Part shown: piece by piece, positions 22,846 through 31,785 of the stretch
How positions within the stretch are numbered: the first letter of the stretch is position 1
How the letters are laid out: every line of letters begins with the position of its first letter
Assembly (NCBI RefSeq): GCF_900176645.1
Contig: NZ_FXAN01000066.1
Coordinates: forward strand, 1-46,158
Length of the DNA stretch: 46,158 nt
Reading direction: 5' to 3'
Origin: Burkholderia singularis
Lineage (GTDB): Bacteria; Pseudomonadota; Gammaproteobacteria; Burkholderiales; Burkholderiaceae
Notes under the pieces: model-generated
The model's input: only the letters and a program-made list of their open reading frames with translations
Databases searched by the model: none
What the model was told of the DNA's origin: nothing
Made by a program: the position numbers and the translations under genes

Positions 22846-25094
22846 TGCCGATCGATTCGCTTTACGCCGACCAGACCGCCAGTTTCCTGAACGGGCAAAA
22901 CCAGATCGATGTGCCCGAGCCGCGCGTCTACCCGTCGACATCAATCACTTCGATCGCGAGTGCAGTAGGGCGCGGCGTCGGGCAAGGCAGTACGGCGCTG
23001 TTCGGCGCGGCGTCTGATCTCGTTGCCGGTTTGAGCCAGGCGTACGTCGACCCGGATACGCTGACGCTGAACCCGCAGGCGCAGGCCGATGCCGACAAGC
23101 AGATCAATGAGGCTGTCGCGAAGCAACGCGCCGGGCATCTGTTCGAGTCGGCGCTCGGCACACGTGCGTACGACCTATCCGACACGTTCAAACCGGACCC
23201 GACACGCACGACGGCGATCGACCAGACCGTGCAGGGCGTGGTGTCGGGGCTGACACAGATCGTGCCCGCCGCGGTGCTTGGCGGTCCGCTGGCTGGCGCA
23301 GCCGTCGGCGGCACGTCGATCGGCATGTCGCGCGCCGAAGACCTGAAGCGGCAGGGTGTCGACGTCGGCACGCGGACATCGGTCGGCGCGGTCGAGGGCG
23401 CGATCACTGCTGCGGGCGCCGTGCTGCCGGTCGCCGGTACGACCCTCGCGCGCACGGCGGGGCTCGTTGCGGCCGGCGGCCCCGGCGCCGCTATCGCGCA
23501 GGCGACGATCGAAAAGGCGATTCTGCGCAATGCGGATTACGACCACCTCGCCGACCAGATCGACCCGCTCGACCCGGTGAACATCGCCGCGTCGACGTTG
23601 ATGGCCGGCGCGTTCGCCGGCGTGCACACTGCGGTGTCGGCGCGCGCCGCCAAGCAGACGGCCGCTGCGGCAACGGCACCGCTCGAAACCCTTTCGATCG
23701 ACGCACGCCGCGCACTGCCGTACAACTCGCCGCAGCTCGACGCGTACGCCGTGCAAGCCGCGCAGGCGGCCGGTGTGCCGCCTGAGCTGATGCTCGCGCT
23801 GAAGAACGCTGGCGAGAAGTCGAATTCGGGGCAGGTGTCACCGAAGGGAGCGGCCGGTGTGTCGCAGATGATGCCCGAGAACCGGATCAAGTACGGCGTA
23901 ACCGATCCGACCGATCCGGTGCAGGCGCTCAACGGCATGGCGAAATACCTGGCCGACACGCAGAAGCAGTACGGCGGAAATCTGCAGGCGATGATCGCGG
24001 ACTACAACGGTGGCCCCCGGCAGGCGGCCGCAGTGATGCGCGGCGAACGACCGCCGGCAGACGAGACGGCGGCGTATCTAGAGCGTGTGAACAGCTATCT
24101 CGCGACCCGCGGCATCGACTCTGCGACGTTCCGCGTGACGCCCGAACAGGTCGACGCGGCGCTGCTCGCGCGCGGCCAGCGCATTGTCGACGACGCGTAC
24201 GTATTCGGCCGGCCGGACGACATCACCGCGATGACAGCGCATCAGGACGCATTCGAGCTCGCCGCACGCCAGATGGACGCCGGCCAGTTTCCGGACGTCG
24301 CTCGGTTCGTGTCCAGTGATGATTCGGCCCGCGCGACCGCGCTCGACTCGCTGATCGCGGAAGCCGAGGCGCAGCGTACCGACGTCGCGCAGCAGACCGC
24401 CGGGCTCGCCGATCAGGGCGCTGTGTCGCAGATGCGCGCCGAGCTCGATCAGCTCGTCGCCGCGCGGCCTGACGATTCCGCCGCTGGCGTGAAGGAGTTG
24501 ACGCGCCAGTTGCAGGATCAGGGCATGAAGTACAAGGCCGCGGCCGCGAAGGCGCAGAAGCAGATCGATGCGGCAATCGCTGATCACGAGGCGCAGGTGC
24601 AGCGCCTGCGCGGCGCGATCGAGGAAAATGCCCGCGCGCAGCAGGCACACCAGCAGCTCGGCGCGCTCGACGCGCAGCTGGCCGACCTGCGTTCCGCGCG
24701 CGCTGGGATCGACGCGCCGGCCACGCGCCGCACGCCGCTGTCGAAGTTTGTCGAGGATGTCGTGCGCGCGCAGACGCGGCGTGAGCCGGTGATGTACCGT
24801 GAGTCGCAGGAACCTGTGTTGCAGGCGGCCGATACGATCCCGGCCAGCACCGCGCCGCGCGCTAGCACTGCGCCAACCGGTGCCGCGCCGAGTGCGCGCG
24901 CCATCAATGCCAATCTGCGCGATACCGCCGCGTTGCGCCCGGACATGCAGGTCACGATCGACACGCCGGCCGGCGAGCGCACGGGCACCGTTGCTGAGCT
25001 GCTGCAGCAGATCGACGACGAGTACGCCATGAACACGCAGGACGCCGGCCTGTTCGAAGTCGCTGCGAACTGCTTCATTAGCCTGGGAGGCTAA
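22845..25094 (+). CDS. Internal virion protein with lytic transglycosylase domain
   Basis: The 749-residue protein carries a soluble lytic transglycosylase (SLT) domain at about residues 298-420: YAVQAAQAAGVPPELMLALK, then NAGEKSNSG with the probable catalytic Glu324, GAAGVSQMMP, and IADYNGGPRQAA. This would cut peptidoglycan during DNA entry. Before it lie several Gly/Ala-rich segments (residues about 125-265) that could span or insert into membrane, and after it a long charged coiled coil (residues about 495-630). In T7 the same activity sits at the N-terminus of gp16; here it is in the middle of the protein. Confidence 0.82.
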   Translation: MPIDSLYADQTASFLNGQNQIDVPEPRVYPSTSITSIASAVGRGVGQGSTALFGAASDLVAGLSQAYVDPDTLTLNPQAQADADKQINEAVAKQRAGHLFESALGTRAYDLSDTFKPDPTRTTAIDQTVQGVVSGLTQIVPAAVLGGPLAGAAVGGTSIGMSRAEDLKRQGVDVGTRTSVGAVEGAITAAGAVLPVAGTTLARTAGLVAAGGPGAAIAQATIEKAILRNADYDHLADQIDPLDPVNIAASTLMAGAFAGVHTAVSARAAKQTAAAATAPLETLSIDARRALPYNSPQLDAYAVQAAQAAGVPPELMLALKNAGEKSNSGQVSPKGAAGVSQMMPENRIKYGVTDPTDPVQALNGMAKYLADTQKQYGGNLQAMIADYNGGPRQAAAVMRGERPPADETAAYLERVNSYLATRGIDSATFRVTPEQVDAALLARGQRIVDDAYVFGRPDDITAMTAHQDAFELAARQMDAGQFPDVARFVSSDDSARATALDSLIAEAEAQRTDVAQQTAGLADQGAVSQMRAELDQLVAARPDDSAAGVKELTRQLQDQGMKYKAAAAKAQKQIDAAIADHEAQVQRLRGAIEENARAQQAHQQLGALDAQLADLRSARAGIDAPATRRTPLSKFVEDVVRAQTRREPVMYRESQEPVLQAADTIPASTAPRASTAPTGAAPSARAINANLRDTAALRPDMQVTIDTPAGERTGTVAELLQQIDDEYAMNTQDAGLFEVAANCFISLGG

Positions 25095-27686
25095 ATGCAC
25101 CAGAAGTGCGTCAATGCGGTCGAGGCGGCCGCCGGCCGGAAGCTTACGCAGGCCGAGATCGATGGCATCGAGAACCGCGTGCGCGCGGGCATGCGCGCGA
25201 AGGCGCGGCAAGATCCTGCCGCGTGGTCGGCAATGTCGCAGTCAGATCGCGTCGCCGCTGGCGCTGAATGGGCTCGGCAGCAGCTTCTTCACGAGGCAGA
25301 GCTTGACCGCGCCCGCAAGCAGTTGCAGATCGCCAAGCAGATCGAGACGACCGATCGGATTCAGGAAGCATTGTATGCCGATCCCGAAAATGCTCACCGA
25401 AAGGGCGCACGAGAGAAGATCGTCAAGCACGACATCGAGCAGACATACGTGCTGGCCGGCGCGATCAAGTCGGATTACATGCGGCAGACGATGGGTGCGA
25501 TCGACGCGATGAAAGTCGGGCAGAATTTCCTCGCGCGCGCGTTCGATGTCGACAACCCGGCGATGGAGCGCGACATCATCCGCGAGGTGTACCGCGGCGC
25601 GGATGGCTCGACAGGAAATGAAGTGGCGAAGGCTGCCGCAGAGCAGATCGCGAAGACAACGAGCGCGATGCGCGAACGCTTCAACCGCGCCGGCGGGAAT
25701 GTCGGCGAACTTGACTACGGCTACGTGCCGATTCGACATTCACAAAGCAAGGTGCTCGGCAACGGCTCGGATGCGCAGCGGCACGCGTGGGCAGATGCCG
25801 TCATGCCGCTGCTTGATCGCTCGCAATACCTGGACGATGCCGGGAACCCGCTGAGCGACGTCGAGCTGCGCAAGGTGCTAGTCGGCGAGGATCGCGAAGC
25901 GTGGGAGCGTGCGAACGCGGCCGCGCGTGGCAACATCGCGCCGCGCAAGCAGGGGGTGTGGGACACGATCGCGTACGGCGGCGTCAACAAGATCGTTCCT
26001 GGCGAGACGTCGGGGGGCGCCGCGCGTGCAAACACCGGTTCCGCGCACCGCGTGCTGCACTTCCGTGATGCTGATGCGCATATGCAGTACAACCGCCAGT
26101 TCGGTGAGGGATCGCTGCTGAACGCGCTGATCGATCACGTTGGCGGCATGGCGAAGAACATCGCGCTCGTCGAGCGCTACGGCCCGAACCCGACGCGCAA
26201 CATGAAGACGCAGATGCAGCTGACGGCGGTGCACGACGGCACGGAAATGCGCACGCTCGAGGGCGGCATGACGTCGGTCGGCGCGTACTGGAACTACGTT
26301 ACCGGCGCCACGAACACGCCCGTCAATCCCGCGCTCGCGCGGAAGATGGAGACGCTGCGAACGACGGTCAGCGCCGTGAAGCTGCAGGGCACGATCCTTG
26401 CCGCGCTCGGCGACGTGGGCACGATGTTCGTTACGGCCGGCTACAACAAGGTGCCGTTCTTCAAGACGCTCGGCACCGCCGCGCGGCTAATGGCGCCTGG
26501 CTCGAAGGACTTCCGGTCGTGGCTGTCGTCGCAGGGGCTGATCGCCGAATCGCTCGAGCACGGACTGAACCGGTGGGGTACGGACAACCTCGCGACGACG
26601 TGGGCCCGCAATCTGTCCGCCGCGACGATGAAGTTCGGCGGCGTTACCGGTTGGACCGACGCATTGCGCACGGCTTTTCAGTCGCACATGATGCGCGGCC
26701 TTGCCGGCATCGGCCGCACCGACTGGAACAGCCTGACCGAATGGGATCGCCGCGCACTCACGCGCGCCGGCCTGACGGCTGACGATTGGGCGGTCGTGAA
26801 CAAGGCGACACCTGGAAAGTACGGCGATGCCGAATACCTGACGCCGGACGCGCTATACGCAACCGGCGACGCGCGGGCCGCCGACGTCGTGCCGAAGCTG
26901 CTCGGCATGATCCGCGAGGAAGGCGAGTTCGCGGTGCTGAACCCTGATCTGCGCACGAAGGTTATCGCGTCGGCTACGCCCGGCACGGTTACGGGCGAAC
27001 TGAAAAAGTCGTTCATGCAGTTCAAGTCGTTCCCGATGGCGATGATCTCGCGGCATTGGGGGCGCATCGGTGACATGCGGCGATCGGGCGACTTCCGCGT
27101 AGACGGCGCGCCGGCGCTCGCGAACCCGATGGCCTACGCCGCGGCACTCGTCGTCAGCACGACGCTGATCGGCGCGATCTCGACGCAAGCGAAGAACCTG
27201 ATCGCGGGGAAGGATCCCGAACCGATGTTCGACGATGTGAAGCACGCGGGTAGCTTCTGGACGCGGGCATTCTCGGTCGGCGGGGGCGCCGGCTTCGCGG
27301 GAGACATGCTGGTCGCGGCGTTCGAGTCGGCCGACTACGGCTCGCTGCTCGGGAGTGCTGTCGGCGGCCCGCTACTGTCGACGCTGTTCCAGCCGCTGCG
27401 CGCGCTGTCGTCAAACGTGCAGGACGCGGCGCAGGGCAAGGATACGCACGTCGGTGCTGACTTGTTGAAGATCGCCCAATCTAATACGCCACTCGTCAAT
27501 CTCTGGTATTGGAAAACGGTGTGGAACCGGTTGTTGTGGGACAACATCGCCGAGAATCTTTCGCCCGGTGTGACGCAGCGGAACATTAGCCGATCCAACA
27601 ATCAGTACCACAACGATTACTACTGGCAGCCAGGTACGTCTTCCCCGCAGCGTACACCGGACCTGAACCGGGCATTCAGTGAATAA
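25095..27686 (+). CDS. Large internal virion protein, gp16-like C-terminal counterpart
   Basis: The 863-residue protein begins MHQKCVNAVEAAAGRKLTQA and follows the transglycosylase-bearing protein without a gap. Segments such as YGYVPIRHSQSK and LIAESLEHGLNRW are mixed with helices; a hydrophobic stretch MAYAAALVVSTTLIGAISTQ lies near residue 680. The pair of genes 22845-25094 and 25095-27686 together resembles the large ejection protein gp16 of T7 split in two. It probably enters the cell with the DNA. The stop is followed at once by a hairpin. Confidence 0.7.
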   Translation: MHQKCVNAVEAAAGRKLTQAEIDGIENRVRAGMRAKARQDPAAWSAMSQSDRVAAGAEWARQQLLHEAELDRARKQLQIAKQIETTDRIQEALYADPENAHRKGAREKIVKHDIEQTYVLAGAIKSDYMRQTMGAIDAMKVGQNFLARAFDVDNPAMERDIIREVYRGADGSTGNEVAKAAAEQIAKTTSAMRERFNRAGGNVGELDYGYVPIRHSQSKVLGNGSDAQRHAWADAVMPLLDRSQYLDDAGNPLSDVELRKVLVGEDREAWERANAAARGNIAPRKQGVWDTIAYGGVNKIVPGETSGGAARANTGSAHRVLHFRDADAHMQYNRQFGEGSLLNALIDHVGGMAKNIALVERYGPNPTRNMKTQMQLTAVHDGTEMRTLEGGMTSVGAYWNYVTGATNTPVNPALARKMETLRTTVSAVKLQGTILAALGDVGTMFVTAGYNKVPFFKTLGTAARLMAPGSKDFRSWLSSQGLIAESLEHGLNRWGTDNLATTWARNLSAATMKFGGVTGWTDALRTAFQSHMMRGLAGIGRTDWNSLTEWDRRALTRAGLTADDWAVVNKATPGKYGDAEYLTPDALYATGDARAADVVPKLLGMIREEGEFAVLNPDLRTKVIASATPGTVTGELKKSFMQFKSFPMAMISRHWGRIGDMRRSGDFRVDGAPALANPMAYAAALVVSTTLIGAISTQAKNLIAGKDPEPMFDDVKHAGSFWTRAFSVGGGAGFAGDMLVAAFESADYGSLLGSAVGGPLLSTLFQPLRALSSNVQDAAQGKDTHVGADLLKIAQSNTPLVNLWYWKTVWNRLLWDNIAENLSPGVTQRNISRSNNQYHNDYYWQPGTSSPQRTPDLNRAFSE

Positions 27687-27745
27687 CGGGGGATTCCCCG
27701 TCTGATGTTCGTCAACATGGGGCAGTTCAGTCAAGGACTGCGCCA
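27686..27745 (+). promoter_or_regulatory. Two hairpins before the tailspike gene
   Basis: ACGGGG (27686-27691) and CCCCGT (27696-27701) form a stem with a GATT loop directly at the stop of the preceding gene, as at 12036. A second stem pairs GCAGTTC (27722-27728) with GGACTGC (27735-27741), including one G-U pair, just before the ATG at 27745. Part of the AAGGA ribosome binding site lies in this stem. No T tract follows, so translational control or RNA processing is likelier than termination. Confidence 0.55.
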
Positions 27746-29904
27746 TGACGGTTACATCCGATTTTCAGGAAATTTCATATCAGACGGACGGGACGACTTT
27801 TCATTTCCCGATTCCGTTTTATTTCCTCAGCGACGATCACATCGTCGCCTATGCTGTTGCGCCTGATGGAGCAGAGCACGACCTCGTGCATGGCACCGAC
27901 TTCATTTTGTCTGGTGCAGGCAACGAGAGTGGAGGATCGCTTACGCTGCTTACGCCACTCGCGGCCGGTAACCTGTTTACGATTTCCCGCGTTGTGCCCA
28001 TTACGCAGGAATCGAAATATCAGCAAAACGATCCGTTTCCGTCCAGTACGACCGAGAAAGCGCTCGACAAGCTGACAATGATCGATCAGCAACATGCGAG
28101 CGCGATCGGGCTCGCGCTGCTGTTCCCGCGTAACGACAAATCACTGTCGCTAAATCAAAACTTGCCGGCAAAGTCGGTGCGCTCCAATGCCGCGCTTGGT
28201 TTTAACAACGACGGCAACCCGATTTCGATATCGTTAAAGATTGGGTCGGTCGAGACGCCCGTCGTCGATAACCGCACGATGTTGCGGGCCGTCGATCCCA
28301 GCACAAAGCACGTATTCGTTGCGGGTGCGGACGCCCCGGCAGACGGTGGCGGGGGGCTGTACATCCCACGACAGAGCAGCGCGCCGGCTAGCTGGGATAA
28401 CGACGGGACGCAGATTACCACCGCACACGGTATTGGCTACGAGCTACAGTACACCGATGCCGTGTCCGCGTCAGTCTTTGGCGCGCGTGCCGACGGCGTG
28501 GCGAACGATCACGCGGCTTACCAAAAGGCGATCGATTACATGTTCGCGCGCGGTGGTGGGGTCGTCTATATCCCGACGGGCGGCCGGTCGCTGATCGACA
28601 ATGACCTGGACATTTTGCCGAATGTCACGCTGCGCGGGCATGCCGAGGGGTTCGGCTCACCAGGCAACAACTATTCAACGCCATACGGAAACGTATGCGG
28701 CGCACTGATTCTCAATCCCGCCGCAACGATCCGCGTCCACAGCAACGCATCGCTTACACGAGCGCTGATTTACCGAAAGGGAATGACCTTCCCGGTGACC
28801 AGTATCAGCGACTGGCAAGGCACGGCAGTCACGATCAACGGCGACGACACAACCGTCGAGCGGTTGCTCGTCATGGGATTCGACAAGCTCCTGAAGCTGA
28901 ACGGTTTCGCGCGGCCACGAATCATGTACGTCTATGGGGACTGTAACAACGGGTTCGATATTGCTGAATGCCGTGACATCCCACACTTTAACAAGTGCCA
29001 CATGTGGCCGTTCGCAACGATCGCGGCAGTCGCGGCAGGGGCCAATCCGGCTTTGCTGGTTCGCCCCGGAACGGCTTATGCGTTGCACGACGGCGTAGAC
29101 GGTGCGATGTTCGCGAACAACTTCAGCTTCGGGTACATGCGCGGCCTTCTTCTGCTCAACACCGACTCGACGACCGTCATGAATTTCTGGTCCGATGGAC
29201 CTTACGATTTAATCAACGGTGCCTACAAAGGTGCCATCGGGATGCAGGTCGAAGGGAAGTGTCAGTACGGTACACGGCTCATTGGGTGCCAGGCGTCGTC
29301 GCAGATGTGGGGGGTTCACGTGAACACGAACCCAGGGCTCGTGACGATGATCACGGATTGCTCGTTCTGGTACAACCTTGAGGCGGGCGTTGACCTTGCG
29401 CAGGGCGATGCCATTGTCACCACCAACAATTTCTACGACGCCAACTACGGTGTCGTTACGCGCAGCACATCGCCCGCCATCATCTCGAACAACCGGTTCC
29501 AAGCCCAGCGTGTACGGCCGATCGAGTCGACGGTAAAGACCGCCACGATCTTACTTGAGACGAATCATTTCGTTGATCTCCCAGCAGGGCAGCCGCCAGT
29601 CGGGGCGAGTCTCATATTGACCGGTCGATCTTTGGATGGCTCCGCGCTGAATTTGCCCCCGACGATTCCGCAGGACACGCTCGCCATTTTGGGGGGCGGT
29701 CGTTTCAATACGGTCAACGGTGGATTTGCAGGACAGAAGGTGTGCTTTTCCATGCTGGCCGACACTACGATTGCCCACACACCTTACGGCGGCGATCAAG
29801 CGCCCATGAATACGATCGTCAACAAGGCGGGGCGCGACGCAACCGTGCTTGCGGGACTCATGGCCGAGTATCGGTTCAACGGTCGGCAGTGGATCGAGCT
29901 ATAG
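27745..29904 (+). CDS. Tailspike with pectate-lyase-type beta-helix
   Basis: The first 125 residues are a common podovirus adhesin head: FHFPIPFYFLSDDHIVAYAV, a GTDFILSGAGNESGGSLTLL element, and FPSSTTEKALDKLTMIDQQ, which attaches the spike to the tail. From about residue 230 (AVSASVFGARADGVANDHAA, then ARGGGVVYIPTGG) it matches the pectate lyase superfamily right-handed beta-helix, the usual fold of enzymes that bind or degrade capsule or O-antigen. The protein has 719 residues and would form trimers. No variable repeat, template repeat or reverse transcriptase lies near it, unlike the BPP-1 receptor-binding protein. Confidence 0.85.
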   Translation: MTVTSDFQEISYQTDGTTFHFPIPFYFLSDDHIVAYAVAPDGAEHDLVHGTDFILSGAGNESGGSLTLLTPLAAGNLFTISRVVPITQESKYQQNDPFPSSTTEKALDKLTMIDQQHASAIGLALLFPRNDKSLSLNQNLPAKSVRSNAALGFNNDGNPISISLKIGSVETPVVDNRTMLRAVDPSTKHVFVAGADAPADGGGGLYIPRQSSAPASWDNDGTQITTAHGIGYELQYTDAVSASVFGARADGVANDHAAYQKAIDYMFARGGGVVYIPTGGRSLIDNDLDILPNVTLRGHAEGFGSPGNNYSTPYGNVCGALILNPAATIRVHSNASLTRALIYRKGMTFPVTSISDWQGTAVTINGDDTTVERLLVMGFDKLLKLNGFARPRIMYVYGDCNNGFDIAECRDIPHFNKCHMWPFATIAAVAAGANPALLVRPGTAYALHDGVDGAMFANNFSFGYMRGLLLLNTDSTTVMNFWSDGPYDLINGAYKGAIGMQVEGKCQYGTRLIGCQASSQMWGVHVNTNPGLVTMITDCSFWYNLEAGVDLAQGDAIVTTNNFYDANYGVVTRSTSPAIISNNRFQAQRVRPIESTVKTATILLETNHFVDLPAGQPPVGASLILTGRSLDGSALNLPPTIPQDTLAILGGGRFNTVNGGFAGQKVCFSMLADTTIAHTPYGGDQAPMNTIVNKAGRDATVLAGLMAEYRFNGRQWIEL

Positions 29905-29916
29905 GGAGCGGGGGAT

Positions 29917-30201
29917 ATGCAAGAACACGAGAAGACGATTTTGGAGTTGATTGTCATGGGCGCGGCGATCGGTATCGCGAAGGTGTTCGTTGGTGATGAG
30001 CAACTGACATTTCGTCTCGTCGTCGGACGCGCGATGCTGGGTTCGGCAACATCGATGATCGCTGGTGTTGCGCTACTTCAAATTCCCGATCTGCCTCCGA
30101 TGGCACTGCTCGGTCTTGGCAGCGCGCTTGGTATCGTTGGGTCGCAGTATTTGGAAGTGTTGCTGCGCCGGAAAGCCAAGGTGATTTTCGGAGAAAAGTG
30201 A
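29917..30201 (+). CDS. Holin
   Basis: The 94-residue protein begins MQEHEKTILELIVMGAAIGI and shows three hydrophobic segments: LIVMGAAIGIAKVFVG, a second around AMLGSATSMIAGVALL, and MALLGLGSALGIVGSQYLEV, ending in a basic tail (RRKAKVIFGEK). This is the build of a class I holin. It precedes the endolysin by one base. It would open the inner membrane to release the endolysin, which has no signal sequence. Confidence 0.8.
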   Translation: MQEHEKTILELIVMGAAIGIAKVFVGDEQLTFRLVVGRAMLGSATSMIAGVALLQIPDLPPMALLGLGSALGIVGSQYLEVLLRRKAKVIFGEK

Positions 30202-30202
30202 C

Positions 30203-30622
30203 ATGGGCACCTTTGATCGTCGGCAACTCATTGCCGAACTGAGCCGCGACGAAGGGCGTCGGCTGAAACCCTACGTTGATACCGTCGGCAAAACGACGAT
30301 CGGTGTCGGCCGCAATCTAACCGATGTGGGCATCAGCGATCCCGAGTGCGACGCGATGCTGTCGAGCGACATTGATCGGACGGTGGCCTGGCTCGATCGG
30401 AATTTATCGTGGTGGCGTCAACTTGATGGTGTACGTCAGCGCGTGGTGATCAACATGGCATTCAACATGGGCGGTGCGCTGCTCACGTTCACGAATACGC
30501 TCGCGGCGATGAAGCGCGGCGACTACGCGGCGGCGGCCGACGGCATGCTTGCGTCGAAGTGGGCGCAGCAGGTCGGCGCGCGTGCGACGCGCCTCGCCGC
30601 GATGATGCGGAGCGGGGCATGA
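30203..30622 (+). CDS. Endolysin, GH24 (T4-lysozyme type)
   Basis: The 139-residue protein has the GH24 pattern LIAELSRDEGRRLKPYVDTV then GKTTIGVGRN, placing the catalytic triad at Glu17, Asp26 and Thr32 with the same spacing as T4 lysozyme (11, 20, 26). It hydrolyses the peptidoglycan glycan strand. It has no signal or anchor sequence, so release depends on the holin. The stop overlaps the Rz start by ATGA. Confidence 0.9.
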   Translation: MGTFDRRQLIAELSRDEGRRLKPYVDTVGKTTIGVGRNLTDVGISDPECDAMLSSDIDRTVAWLDRNLSWWRQLDGVRQRVVINMAFNMGGALLTFTNTLAAMKRGDYAAAADGMLASKWAQQVGARATRLAAMMRSGA

Positions 30623-31110
30623 CTTGGATCGATCCCCGTGTCTGGCTCGCCGTGATTGCCGCCGCCGTAGTGGGCTCGGCAACCGGCTATTTCAAGGGGC
30701 ACGCCGACGGCGTGCGCACGACGACGGTCGCCGCGCAGAAAGCGCAACTCGACGCCGTTACCGCTGCGCGCGCGGAGGAACAACGCCGTACTGCGGCTCA
30801 ACAGGAGATTGCTGAAGATGCTGCGAAACAACGTGATACGGCGCGCGCTGACGCTGCTCGTGCCGCTGATGCTGCTGACGGCCTGCGCAAGCAAGTCGCC
30901 GTGCTGGTCGAGCGCGCCCGCCATCCCGCCGTTGCCGCCGGAAGCTCGCCAACCGGCGATGCCCTCGATCTGCTCGCCGACGTGCTCGGCCGGGCTGACC
31001 AGCGCGCGGGAGAGCTGGCGGAATATGCTGACCGTGCCCGCATCGCCGGCCAGCAGTGCGAGCGCGACTACGACGCGTTGACGCGCGGTACACAAACCGA
31101 CCAACCGTAA
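30619..31110 (+). CDS. Rz-type inner-membrane spanin
   Basis: The 163-residue protein starts MTWIDPRVWLAVIAAAVVGS, a type II membrane anchor, followed by a long Ala/Gln/Arg/Glu-rich periplasmic coiled coil (residues about 30-110). This is the structure of Rz, the inner-membrane subunit of the spanin that disrupts the outer membrane in the last step of lysis. The ATG at 30619 overlaps the endolysin stop. The Rz1 partner is encoded inside it in another frame. Confidence 0.85.
   Translation: MTWIDPRVWLAVIAAAVVGSATGYFKGHADGVRTTTVAAQKAQLDAVTAARAEEQRRTAAQQEIAEDAAKQRDTARADAARAADAADGLRKQVAVLVERARHPAVAAGSSPTGDALDLLADVLGRADQRAGELAEYADRARIAGQQCERDYDALTRGTQTDQP
30818..31081 (+). CDS. Rz1-type outer-membrane lipoprotein spanin, embedded in Rz
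   Basis: In the frame one base ahead of Rz, an ATG at 30818 with AGGAGA nine bases upstream opens an 87-residue protein, MLRNNVIRRALTLLVPLMLL. It continues TACASKS, a lipobox with the acylated cysteine at position 23, then a proline-rich mature part (APAIPPLPPEARQPAMP). Lipobox plus proline-rich sequence embedded in Rz is diagnostic of Rz1. A TTG at 30809 is an alternative start but sits too close to the ribosome binding site. Confidence 0.82.
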   Translation: MLRNNVIRRALTLLVPLMLLTACASKSPCWSSAPAIPPLPPEARQPAMPSICSPTCSAGLTSARESWRNMLTVPASPASSASATTTR

Positions 31111-31785
31111 TAGGCGCGGTATAGGCCCGATGACAAGAAACGGCCATATCCGTACTCGCCAAAGTGCTACGCACGTGCTACACAGGAAAAATAAAATCCT
31201 AAAAGGGCTTTCTACATAAGCCTTTACGTACTTTGCTCTATCCCATCCATCATCGGCGCAACCGATACGCGGCGAGGACTCAGCAAGGGTGAAACTGACA
31301 TAAGCGGGGACCGTAAGACGCGGCGACGTAGAGATAACCCATAATTTTACCGCAATGAAACCGGGTGGGCCGCCGAGCGAATGAGTCAATTCCGTCGACG
31401 CGAAACGCGCGACCCGCAGGCCACATCGTCGCGGGCCGATCGGAGGAGTGGCAAGCTTGAACCGCCGAGCGCGAAGCCCGGTCGACGGAAAATCGCTCGA
31501 GCGTCAAACGTCATCCGCCATAGCGAATCCCCCGCAATGTGTTTTACTCAACCGGTGTGGCAGATCGACGGCGCGGGGCGCCGGTAGATTTTTTTACTCC
31601 AGCCGAATCAATCGCATTTGCCCGCGATTCGTAACCCGGCTGAATCGCGCAGGCGGCCGGAAGAACGCGCTGTCATGGCGCAGCGAGCGGAACTGCGCGC
31701 TCTTTGAATGGCCGCGTCAAAAAATGGCCGCGCTCACAAGCGGCGGAAACCGCCCGTATCGTTCAATTTCTGCGCCCGAGTGCGA
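31111..31785. other. Prophage right end and junction with the chromosome, no gene seen
   Basis: No convincing gene lies here. The first 120 bases are AT-richer than their surroundings. GTGCTAC occurs as a direct repeat at 31164-31170 and 31175-31181. A weak hairpin at 31202-31225 (GGCTT/AAGCC with flanking AAA/TTT) could end the late transcript. A CGGCGC/GCGCCG hairpin followed by GTAGA and seven T lies at about 31570-31594. The attachment site must be in this interval or close to it, but without the left end the core repeat cannot be identified. No tRNA gene is visible. Confidence 0.4.

Noticed and set aside
27745..29904. Tailspike as the variable receptor protein of a diversity-generating retroelement
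   Set aside because: No reverse transcriptase, accessory gene or template/variable repeat pair was seen near the spike within the window.
31111..31300. A tRNA gene as attachment site
   Set aside because: No cloverleaf, T-loop or 3' CCA-adjacent acceptor sequence could be made out.
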